A DNA stretch of 7,294 bases. It comes from JBBTWV01 sp038062615 (GTDB lineage: Bacteria > Patescibacteriota > Gracilibacteria > UBA1369 > UM-FILTER-53-11). Positions 1-6,367 of this stretch are shown here, piece by piece (the first letter of the stretch is position 1; every line of letters starts with the position of its first letter). A model generated the notes under the pieces. The model was not told the origin of the DNA, ran no database searches, and saw nothing but the letters and a program-made list of their open reading frames with translations. The stretch lies in the NCBI GenBank assembly GCA_038062615.1, contig JBBTWV010000099.1:1-7294 (forward strand), in the 5' to 3' direction. The translations under genes were made by a program, and so were the position numbers.

Positions 1-697
1 CGAGCGTTATCATTTCTTTGGTGTGCTCTGTCCACCATGTTTTTGGCCAGACCCAGGCGAATCCAGCTCTCACCATGCCGGGAATCTGCACGAGCATGTT
101 GAAAAAAGCTCCGACGGCGACGCCGAGTGCTATCCCGTAAACACCAAAGCGCTGGCTCAGAAAAATTATTCCCAGAACAATCCCAAGATTATAAGCGATG
201 GGAGCCAGTGCCAGTCCCCAAAATTTTCCCTCCGCATTTTGAACTCCACCCGCAATACTTCCAATTGTAAAAAAGAAGGGAGTAATAAGCATAATGCGGG
301 TAATGGCGACGGTGGTAGAAAAATTTTCTGGAGAAAAACCAGGAACAAACAACTTTAGAAGAATGGGGGTAAAAAGAAAAAGGACACCGGAAATTACTAA
401 AATGGCGGCGCCAATGGTTCGCATGATTCCATAGGTAAATTCTCTGGCCGCCGATTTGCCTTCTTTGTGAAGGATCTCAGTGAGAAGGGGCACAAATGCC
501 GCAGAAAGAACCCCAAATGAGAGCAAATTAAAAAGAAGATCCGGAAGACGAAACGCGGCGTAGTAGGTATCCAGATTAAAAATACTGCTTGTTAAAGATC
601 CCGCGCCGAATTTTGACGCCAACAGGTTATCTCTCCATAAACCCAGAATTTTGCTTATCAGAAAGGAAAATCCAAGGAGCAGTGCAGGTCGTTTCAT
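1..697 (-). CDS. murJ: MurJ/MviN-family lipid II flippase, N-terminal part (cut by window edge)
   Basis: This integral membrane protein is expected to flip the lipid-linked peptidoglycan precursor (lipid II) across the cytoplasmic membrane. The minus strand reads open from an ATG at 697-695 to the left edge, giving 232 residues without a stop. MurJ proteins are about 500 residues, so roughly half is missing, including the later helices. The start matches the MurJ signature: an ISKILGLWRDNLLA segment (residues 14-27), FGAG (30-33), then DTYYAAFRLPDLLFNLL (43-59) and GVLSAAFVPLLTE (62-74). Several hydrophobic helices follow. By eye against E. coli MurJ, R24 is kept as R22 and D39 as D43. R18 becomes K16, R52 becomes F56, and six residues are inserted after FGAG. 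No ribosome binding site is seen before the ATG. It is divergent from the transporter-HEAT gene, with 60 bases between the two starts. The family is secure; the substrate is inferred from the family. Confidence 0.9.
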   Translation of the reverse strand, partial: MKRPALLLGFSFLISKILGLWRDNLLASKFGAGSLTSSIFNLDTYYAAFRLPDLLFNLLSFGVLSAAFVPLLTEILHKEGKSAAREFTYGIMRTIGAAILVISGVLFLFTPILLKLFVPGFSPENFSTTVAITRIMLITPFFFTIGSIAGGVQNAEGKFWGLALAPIAYNLGIVLGIIFLSQRFGVYGIALGVAVGAFFNMLVQIPGMVRAGFAWVWPKTWWTEHTKEMITL

Positions 698-702
698 GAG
701 AA

Positions 703-731
703 TTTACAGATAAGCAGTTTTAAGGTATAAT
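703..731 (+). promoter_or_regulatory. Sigma-70-type promoter of the transporter-STAS-phosphatase operon
   Basis: A -35 box TTTACA (703-708) and a perfect -10 box TATAAT (726-731) are separated by exactly 17 bases. The predicted transcript start is near 738, about 20 bases before the ATG at 758. The leader is A/T-rich and has no Shine-Dalgarno sequence. The site lies in the 60-base gap between two divergent genes and points at the three-gene unit. No comparably good promoter was found for the leftward murJ gene. Confidence 0.75.
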
Positions 732-751
732 GATATGAAATAAAAATACCG

Positions 752-766
752 ATTCATATGATGAAT
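752..766. repeat. Short inverted repeat around the start codon
   Basis: The 6-base arms ATTCAT (752-757) and ATGAAT (761-766) flank the ATG at 758-760, so the first start codon sits in the 3-base gap. It could be a small operator or a weak mRNA hairpin that affects initiation. With only six A/T-rich pairs, chance is a realistic explanation. Confidence 0.25.
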
Positions 767-3283
767 GGCAATGCGAGTCCCTCCGCGGCTCCATCTCAGA
801 AATTTTCATTTTTCAGCCGCCTCTTTAACATTGTGCCCACTCAGTGGCCGCGGGTTACGGAATGCTGGCTGATTACCTTCTTTTTTAAGGTTGGATCAGG
901 TATTGGCTGGACGGTCCTCACCGCCGCCTTTGTTTCGCGTTTTGGAATCCATTTCCTGCCGACTTTGTTTGTGCTGAATGCCATGCTCATTATGGGGAGC
1001 ACGTTCTTTTTTGAGCGGTTCATCATGCGTATGAAACGTGAGGTGCTTATGATCTTGATGCTCTTACTGGGAGCTTTGTGCCTTCTGTTTGCGGCAGCAA
1101 CCTATGAGCGTAATCCGGTAGCATTTTTTACTCTCGTGATTTTTGCGGAATCCGTTTTCCTAGCACAATTTAATGTTTTTATACCGATCCTGGTGGGTGA
1201 CCGATTTACCCCGCTGGAAAGCCAAAAGACCTTTCCGTTTATTGAATCGGGTGAAACCATCGGCGGAATAGTCGGTGGTGCGGTGGTAGGCTTACTTGGT
1301 GCACGAATTCCCGTAGGGTGGTTTATGTACTTATGGATCGCCTTTTTAGTCTGCGCAATTTTTGTGTTTGCTTTCGCCAGTTATGTCCGCACGAATCTCC
1401 CTCCGCTCCCCTTCCGTATCCGTTCGCCGCATAACGAAAAAGCCAAGGACCAAATCAAACTCATCTTCCGCAGTATTCAGCAATTCCCATTTTTAAAGAG
1501 TCTGGTCCTCATAGTATTTTTTCAATGGGTCTTTATGAATGTCCTGGAATTCCAATACACCAAAGCCATTGAACAGAGCGTGACTCACACGCAAGAGTCA
1601 ACCGTCGCGAATAAAATAGATGCAACTACTTTGCGTGCCTCCGTGCTGAGTTCTCCGGCGGGCGTTTCGGGTCCAAGGGTGGAAAATCCTGCGCCGTCAA
1701 CCACGGTTTCTTCAACGGTGGATCAAGCCGCTCTTACCCAGAAACTGGGTGCTTGGAAAGGCTTTTCCCATGCCGCCGCACTTTTGATTCAGGTCATCCT
1801 GGCTTCACGTCTCATTACCTCACTGGGCATTGTCGGAGCCATGATTCTACAGCCGGTTATTATGCTCATGAGTTTGGTGGGCATGTTTCTCAAATTTGGT
1901 TTATTTTCTTCCGTCATCGCCAAAGTTAATTTTGAAACGACACTTGTTGTTCATAAAAATGCCTATTTTAGCTCGCATTATGCTTTTCCAAAATTTATTC
2001 GAGATCAAGCGGCGGAATTCTTAGAGGGTATAGTTCGTCCTATGGGAACGATTATCGGCATGTTATTTATTTTGAGCTTTCAGCTCTTCATGGGTGGTAA
2101 AGATTTAAGCATATGGATTCACGGTTTCATGTTTCTGGTCATGGCTGTTATGCTGTTTTTCACCATTCGCCTTTCTAAAAAGTACACTTCGATTTCTCGG
2201 AATCAGCTTTTTTCAAGCCTTCCCTACCCCGAAAAACTCAATGCCATTGAGGTTTTGGCGCAACGCGGGCATGATGATTCGTCGGCCATTTTAGTGCAGA
2301 AATTAGCCAATTCTCAAAACGAATCTCCCATTGTACGAATGAAGATTCTCTCGGCGCTCGGCAAATTTCATGATTATGAAGCCTTGCCACAAATTTTAGA
2401 ATCGCTCTCAGATCCTGATCCCGACGTGAGATTAGAGGCTGCCAATGCCCTTATGAATTTTCATGACATTGGGGAAAAATTTTACACCCAGGCATTTTCA
2501 CGGTTCCGCATGATTGAAACGCTTAAGGTGGTTTTTCGTACCGAGAAATCAGCATCGGTAAGAAGCGCGATCATTCGGCTTTTTTCATTGCTTCGCCAGT
2601 CCGATATTATTGCCTACTTGCTGGATGTCTTGCGCGAGCAGCAAGCTGACGTTCAAGCAGATTGTATTTATACGCTGGGTTTATTCAAAGATCCCAATGC
2701 TGCTTATTACATTCTTCCCTATCTTGATTCTCTCTCACCTAAAGTAAGAGCCAATGCCTTGGTGGCACTGTGGCAATTTTCACGGTATCGGCCTTTATTG
2801 GAAGATCATCTCAACCAACTTCTCAAAAGTTCCGACCCAGAAATGCTCAAAGCCGGTATTTTTGCCATCGGCGAAATGGATGTTTCTCGAAAACGGGCTT
2901 TACTTGAGCTCGTTGCTTCTCAGAATCCTGAAATCCAATTGGAGGCGGCTTTTGCCCTCATGAAGACAGGTGATGTGAGCGGATTTGAAATTCTGCTGCA
3001 TCGTTTTCTTACCGTTCCGAACGAGGAGTTTGACGTGCTTCGAAGATTTTTCCATCGTCTCAAGCCAAAAGTTAAGGAACGAGTGGAGCAACTCCTTGCT
3101 CATTTTATTTCCCACCAGCTCACTGTAATTATGAAGGAACATGGCGAAAAAGCCCTTCACGAGGTGGATCAGCCCATTCTTGAAAAACTCCGCCGTCTTT
3201 ATACTCTTCTGGACCAGCATGAAGAACTGTATGTCTTAGAATCAGCCCTTGCTCGCCAAGCTCTTGCAGCCGCCGCTCAATAA
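758..3283 (+). CDS. Transporter-like membrane protein (MFS / ATP-ADP carrier type) fused to C-terminal HEAT repeats
   Basis: This 841-residue protein has two parts. Residues about 35-470 hold roughly 12 hydrophobic helices (near 36-57, 66-88, 95-114, 120-144, 165-182, 187-209, 246-264, 335-356, 357-378, 381-395, 425-443 and 453-471). They resemble the MFS-like/nucleotide-transporter (NTT) type, with features such as FIESGETIGGIVGG (161-174) and FIRDQAAEFLEGIVRPMG (413-430). Residues about 490-757 form about eight helical repeats of roughly 31 residues, many with a V-R/Q...A..L pattern (e.g. VRLEAANAL 557-565, VRANALVAL 663-671, IQLEAAFAL 726-734). These are typical of HEAT/PBS-lyase-like repeats. 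A charged helical tail follows. A Ser/Thr/Ala-rich stretch (about 275-323) sits between helices 7 and 8. Two ATGs stand in tandem (758 and 761); the first is taken, and neither has a Shine-Dalgarno sequence. It heads an operon with a STAS protein 18 bases downstream. The substrate is unknown: nucleotide transport is possible but not shown, and a non-transporting sensor is an alternative. Confidence 0.8.
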   Translation: MMNGNASPSAAPSQKFSFFSRLFNIVPTQWPRVTECWLITFFFKVGSGIGWTVLTAAFVSRFGIHFLPTLFVLNAMLIMGSTFFFERFIMRMKREVLMILMLLLGALCLLFAAATYERNPVAFFTLVIFAESVFLAQFNVFIPILVGDRFTPLESQKTFPFIESGETIGGIVGGAVVGLLGARIPVGWFMYLWIAFLVCAIFVFAFASYVRTNLPPLPFRIRSPHNEKAKDQIKLIFRSIQQFPFLKSLVLIVFFQWVFMNVLEFQYTKAIEQSVTHTQESTVANKIDATTLRASVLSSPAGVSGPRVENPAPSTTVSSTVDQAALTQKLGAWKGFSHAAALLIQVILASRLITSLGIVGAMILQPVIMLMSLVGMFLKFGLFSSVIAKVNFETTLVVHKNAYFSSHYAFPKFIRDQAAEFLEGIVRPMGTIIGMLFILSFQLFMGGKDLSIWIHGFMFLVMAVMLFFTIRLSKKYTSISRNQLFSSLPYPEKLNAIEVLAQRGHDDSSAILVQKLANSQNESPIVRMKILSALGKFHDYEALPQILESLSDPDPDVRLEAANALMNFHDIGEKFYTQAFSRFRMIETLKVVFRTEKSASVRSAIIRLFSLLRQSDIIAYLLDVLREQQADVQADCIYTLGLFKDPNAAYYILPYLDSLSPKVRANALVALWQFSRYRPLLEDHLNQLLKSSDPEMLKAGIFAIGEMDVSRKRALLELVASQNPEIQLEAAFALMKTGDVSGFEILLHRFLTVPNEEFDVLRRFFHRLKPKVKERVEQLLAHFISHQLTVIMKEHGEKALHEVDQPILEKLRRLYTLLDQHEELYVLESALARQALAAAAQ

Positions 3284-3301
3284 TATTTAATTTTTTTCTC
3301 T

Positions 3302-3664
3302 ATGGCTCTCCTCACGCTCAAATTCGTCACCGACCTCAAGAATCCTCATTATGAAATTGTGGAATTCCATGGTGAGCTTGACCCATCAAGCCTTCCCGGA
3401 GTGGAAAAAGAACTCGGCCCTATTTTGGAATCGTACGATCGGCAAGCTCTCATTTTTGATCTTTCCCAGCTCAAATTTACCAATAGCGAAGGTATTGGTT
3501 TTCTTGTTACTTCCCACATGAAGTTAGCAAAAAGAAAGCACCAACTCTTTATTGCCGCTCTGCGCCCGAATGTTCGCGATGTCTTGGAGCTCGTGGGAAT
3601 TCCGCGGCTTATTCCGGTTTATGACACGCTGGATCAGGCCACGGGAGCCGTTCCTGAAATGTAA
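3302..3664 (+). CDS. STAS-domain protein, anti-sigma-factor antagonist-like
   Basis: This 120-residue soluble protein is the size of a single STAS domain, the fold of SpoIIAA and RsbV. Residues 4-56 fit the first strands and helix (EIVEFHGELDPSS at 18-30, then ALIFDLSQL at 49-57). The phosphorylation loop reads FTNSEGIGFL (59-68), equivalent to FMDSSGLG of SpoIIAA. This places the candidate phosphoserine at S62, with the usual Asp before it replaced by N61 and the next residue being E63. A C-terminal helix follows (NVRDVLELVGI, 90-100). In the known family, the unphosphorylated form binds a kinase/anti-sigma factor and a SpoIIE-type phosphatase reactivates it. Just such a phosphatase starts 3 bases downstream, so the two are likely partners. 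The 18-base leader is U-rich without a Shine-Dalgarno sequence, and translation may be coupled to the gene upstream. The actual target is unknown; no kinase or sigma factor is encoded nearby. Confidence 0.88.
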   Translation: MALLTLKFVTDLKNPHYEIVEFHGELDPSSLPGVEKELGPILESYDRQALIFDLSQLKFTNSEGIGFLVTSHMKLAKRKHQLFIAALRPNVRDVLELVGIPRLIPVYDTLDQATGAVPEM

Positions 3665-3667
3665 TTT

Positions 3668-4786
3668 ATGAATTTCATACAAAAAAGTATCGGCAGAAAA
3701 ATATTTTTTACACTATTGATGATTGGGCTGATTTTGGCTGCTTCCACGATTTGGCTCCTGCCGCCTTTTAGGGATTGGCTTTTATATGACTCTTTTGCGA
3801 CTCCACTCCAAGTTCATTTGGCGGAGTTGGCTCCGCTTATTCTCTTTTTTGTTGCCACCGTTATTTTGTTGTGGGGCGTCATGGCGCATCCTTTGGGGAA
3901 AGTTTTCCATGAGATGAAGGCTTATCTGGCGGGTCGAACCTATAAAAAAATATTCACGTCACGAATTGATGAAATGGGAGTACTCGCGCATTTTTTTAAT
4001 GATGTGACGCGGAATTTGGAGCGTGTCTCTGGAATGATTGCCGAGGGCAAGCGCATGTCTCAAGAATTTTCGGTAGGCAGCGATATTCAGCGAAAAATCC
4101 TTCCCACCACGATGCCAGCCATTCCCGGAGTGGTGCTTTATGGCAGTATGCGTCCCGCGTCTGAAATCGGCGGCGACAGTTTTGATATTATTCCTGCCGG
4201 AAATAATACCCTGGTGTACGTGGGAGATGTTACAGGTCATGGGTTACCCGCGGCACTCATCATGGTCATGGTGAACACCATTATGCGTACCTACAGCGAG
4301 CTTTACGCCAGCGGCTATGACATTTTGGTTAATACCAATCGGATTCTTAAACAGCGTATTGAACCGCGACGGTTTATGACCTGTGTGCTTCTTCGTTGGA
4401 ACATCCAAGAACAAAAGCTCTATTATACCGGAGCCGGTCACGAGCATATTCTCATTTATCGCAAACAGCAGAGTCTGTGCGAAGTCCGCCAAACCGGCGG
4501 TATTGCTCTCGGCATGGTACCTGACATTTCTAAAATCATTAAGGAAGAGCTCATCCCCTTAGAGAATGGAGACTGCGTAGTGCTCTATTCGGATGGCATT
4601 ATTGAAGCCAAAAATATTCAAGGAGAAATGTTTGGTATTCAGCGTCTTAAAGGAGCGGTTGAGCAGTACGCCAGCACTTCCACGCCCGAGGAGCTCTTTG
4701 CGCGGATTTCAAAAGATTTTGGTTTGTTTGTGGGTGATCAAATTCAAGAGGATGATATTACTCTCATTGCTTTTCAAAAGACATAA
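3668..4786 (+). CDS. Membrane-anchored HAMP-SpoIIE (PP2C-type) serine phosphatase, RsbU/RsbP-like
   Basis: The protein has 372 residues. Two hydrophobic helices (about 12-32 and 53-72) bracket a short, probably extracytoplasmic loop of some 20 residues. A HAMP-like linker follows (about 73-126, including DEMGVLAHFFNDVTRNLERV at 101-120). Next come a connecting helix with QRKILP (141-146) and a SpoIIE/PP2C domain to the end. The Mn/Mg-binding acidic residues expected of the family are visible: GGD at 168-170, GDVTGHG at 186-192, YSDG at 307-310 and EDD at 361-363. The enzyme should therefore be active. Its expected role is to dephosphorylate a STAS protein, most likely the product of the gene ending 3 bases upstream. 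The loop is too short for a normal ligand-binding sensor domain, so the signal may come through the membrane or from a partner such as the operon's transporter-HEAT protein (inference). No Shine-Dalgarno sequence is seen. Confidence 0.92.
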   Translation: MNFIQKSIGRKIFFTLLMIGLILAASTIWLLPPFRDWLLYDSFATPLQVHLAELAPLILFFVATVILLWGVMAHPLGKVFHEMKAYLAGRTYKKIFTSRIDEMGVLAHFFNDVTRNLERVSGMIAEGKRMSQEFSVGSDIQRKILPTTMPAIPGVVLYGSMRPASEIGGDSFDIIPAGNNTLVYVGDVTGHGLPAALIMVMVNTIMRTYSELYASGYDILVNTNRILKQRIEPRRFMTCVLLRWNIQEQKLYYTGAGHEHILIYRKQQSLCEVRQTGGIALGMVPDISKIIKEELIPLENGDCVVLYSDGIIEAKNIQGEMFGIQRLKGAVEQYASTSTPEELFARISKDFGLFVGDQIQEDDITLIAFQKT

Positions 4787-4808
4787 TTCGGCTCAAGATA
4801 GCCATTAT

Positions 4809-4837
4809 TTGCCAAGGTAGCAAGTTTACAGTATAAT
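4809..4837 (+). promoter_or_regulatory. Sigma-70-type promoter upstream of the unknown protein and nadA-nadC
   Basis: A -35 box TTGCCA (4809-4814) and a perfect -10 box TATAAT (4832-4837) are spaced by 17 bases, in the 63-base gap after the phosphatase gene. The predicted start point, about 4843-4845, leaves a leader of only about 5-7 bases before the ATG at 4850, so the mRNA would be nearly leaderless. Confidence 0.7.
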
Positions 4838-4849
4838 TTCAAAAGAGAT

Positions 4850-5374
4850 ATGGATTCACACGGCCAAGAAAAACTTTCCTCTCAAGAAAGCCCTTCCCAG
4901 GGGGCTGGTCCTTCCGAAAATGTTAAAAAACCGGAGCAAAATCGTGAGGTAAAGCAGAAAGCGGCGGATATTTTGCACAGTGATTCTGTGGACTCAGCTG
5001 AAGGAATGGATGGAATGGAAAGTGGCGATGGAAGAGTGTCGGAGTCTGCCGGTGAGGATAAAGGAGCAGGCCCACAGGCTGGCGGCAAGCGGGCTTACAG
5101 CGACGATGAACGCGAAGCCATTCGCGCCAAGCTCTTAGCAGCCCTTCCGCCTCAAGAAGTCATGATTAAAGAGATCCGCAAGAAGCTTTATAAAGAGGAA
5201 AAGGTTTTGACCAAGCGGATGAAAAAACTCCAAAAAAAATCACATACTCAGGCATTTCAGCTCACCATTGTGGTGGCACAGCTTCGCCGGGTCAGTGAGT
5301 ATTTCTCGATCTTGGCGCATGCCACCTATGAGCTCGTAAAAAACCTCTGGTTGAAGATTGTACATGGGGTTTAG
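4850..5374 (+). CDS. Hypothetical protein: disordered acidic N-terminus, basic helical C-terminus
   Basis: I do not recognise a characterised family for this 174-residue protein. Residues 1-80 are rich in Ser, Gly, Glu, Asp, Gln and Lys, with almost no hydrophobic clusters, and look disordered. Residues about 84-130 form a strongly charged helix (DDEREAIRAKLLAALPPQE, then a run rich in Lys between 107 and 131) that may be a coiled coil. Residues 135-174 are amphipathic to hydrophobic (QLTIVVAQLRR, then HATYELVKNLWLKIVHGV at the end) and could pack onto a partner or a membrane surface. There is no signal peptide, catalytic motif or clear membrane helix. The coding call rests on codon-like composition, a promoter 12 bases upstream of the ATG and tight packing with nadA 12 bases downstream. 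The ending resembles, from memory, uncharacterised proteins of candidate-phylum bacteria. A role in NAD synthesis is not implied beyond co-location. Confidence 0.72.
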   Translation: MDSHGQEKLSSQESPSQGAGPSENVKKPEQNREVKQKAADILHSDSVDSAEGMDGMESGDGRVSESAGEDKGAGPQAGGKRAYSDDEREAIRAKLLAALPPQEVMIKEIRKKLYKEEKVLTKRMKKLQKKSHTQAFQLTIVVAQLRRVSEYFSILAHATYELVKNLWLKIVHGV

Positions 5375-5386
5375 GATTGGTATACT
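5358..5386 (+). promoter_or_regulatory. Possible extended -10 promoter at the nadA start
   Basis: TGGTATACT (5378-5386) fits an extended -10 element (TGn followed by TATACT). A poor -35, TTGTAC (5358-5363), lies 17 bases upstream of it. The predicted start point is near 5392-5393, which is downstream of the GTG at 5387. If this promoter is used, translation of that transcript would need a later start, such as the TTG at 5396. Confidence 0.4.
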
Positions 5387-6367
5387 GTGGTCGCTTTGGA
5401 GCTTACACAAGAGCAAAAATCGCTCATCCAACAAATCAAGAGCCTCAAGGAGAAAAAGCAGGCACTGATCCTTTGTCATAACTATCAACGGCCGGAAATT
5501 TACGAGGTGGCGGATTTTATCGGTGATTCTTTGGAGTTGTGCCGCAAGGCTCGTACGACCTCGGCACGCATGATTGTTTTTTCCGGAGTGTATTTTATGG
5601 CAGAGAGCGCGGCTATTTTGAATCCTGGGATGAAGGTGGTGATTCCTTCTAAGGATGCGGGTTGTGCGCTTTCGGACATGATTACCGCACCGGCATTGCG
5701 TAAAAAAAAGCTGGAACATCCAGATGCGGCCGTGGTTTGTTATGTGAATTCTAGCGCTGAGGTAAAAGCCGAAAGCGACGTCTGCTGTACCTCATCAAAT
5801 GCTGTCCAAATAGTGCGTGCGATGCCACAGAAAAAAATTCTTTTTGTTCCGGATAAAAATTTGGCAAACTTTGTAGCCAAGCAAGTTCCCGAAAAAGAAA
5901 TTATTCCGTGGGAGGGTTTCTGCCCCATACATCAGCGGCTTTCTCCGGAATACTTATTGCGCGCAAAGGCTCTGCATCCCAATGCCAAAATTATTGCTCA
6001 TCCGGAATGTACCGACGAGGTCCGCGCTATTGCTGACTTTGTGGTATCTACCAGCGGCATGATGAAGGTGGCGCAGGAGGACAGCGCTACGGAATTTATC
6101 TGCACGACGGAATGCGGAATGATCCAGCGCATGAAAAAAGAGATCCCTGGAAAAAAGTTCTTTACCGTTTGCTCCGTCTGTTTTGATATGAAAAAAAATA
6201 CTTTAGAGCTCATTCTTGAAGCTCTTCAAAATGAAGCCCCTCAGGTGGTCATTCCTGAAGAGGTTTTAGCGAAGGCATCCCGCGCATTTGAAAGAATGTT
6301 TCAACTCACCGATGGAAATCCCACTCTCTCATACCGCATCCAAGCCTCGGCAGAAGCCTTGGTTTAA
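5387..6367 (+). CDS. nadA: Quinolinate synthase (NadA)
   Basis: NadA condenses iminoaspartate with dihydroxyacetone phosphate to make quinolinate, using a [4Fe-4S] cluster, in de novo NAD synthesis in the cytoplasm. The 326-residue product has the full set of family motifs: HNYQRPEI (31-38), ADFIGDSLELC (42-52), FSGVYFMAE (65-73), DAGC (90-93), YVNSSAEVKAESD (119-131), WEGFCPIH (175-182), HPEC (205-208) and CFDMKKNTLE (265-274). The three cluster cysteines are most likely C93, C179 and C265; C262 forms a CxxC with the last. The length is close to that of short, non-enteric NadA forms. The GTG at 5387 is chosen as the longest start. An AGGA at 5373-5376 could act as a weak Shine-Dalgarno sequence 10 bases away. 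The TTG at 5396 would shorten the protein by only three residues. nadC overlaps its 3' end. About 20 residues after the FERMF helix lie beyond the usual conserved end. Confidence 0.96.
   Translation: MVALELTQEQKSLIQQIKSLKEKKQALILCHNYQRPEIYEVADFIGDSLELCRKARTTSARMIVFSGVYFMAESAAILNPGMKVVIPSKDAGCALSDMITAPALRKKKLEHPDAAVVCYVNSSAEVKAESDVCCTSSNAVQIVRAMPQKKILFVPDKNLANFVAKQVPEKEIIPWEGFCPIHQRLSPEYLLRAKALHPNAKIIAHPECTDEVRAIADFVVSTSGMMKVAQEDSATEFICTTECGMIQRMKKEIPGKKFFTVCSVCFDMKKNTLELILEALQNEAPQVVIPEEVLAKASRAFERMFQLTDGNPTLSYRIQASAEALV

Noticed and set aside
23..358. 111-residue plus-strand open frame
   Set aside because: It lies opposite murJ, whose reading frame is clearly conserved; the plus-strand product is of low complexity with no family features.
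3289..3301. T-run before the STAS gene as a terminator
   Set aside because: No stable hairpin precedes it, and the adjacent genes are closely spaced in the same direction.
1545..3369. The palindrome TGGAATTCCA occurs twice (1545-1554 and 3360-3369)
   Set aside because: Both copies lie in coding sequence over similar residue pairs (Glu-Phe); two copies of a 10-mer are not enough to suggest a site.
4790..4803. Hairpin GGCT-6-AGCC followed by ATTATTT after the phosphatase gene, a possible terminator
   Set aside because: Only four base pairs and an interrupted T-run; too weak to call.
4787..4849. Riboswitch or NAD-responsive leader before the nadA unit
   Set aside because: The predicted leader is only about 5-7 bases long, too short for any structured RNA, and no repressor operator is recognisable.
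5240..5719. 159-residue minus-strand open frame
   Set aside because: It is antisense to the end of the unknown gene and the conserved start of nadA; the product is Cys/His/Arg-rich, as expected of a shadow frame.
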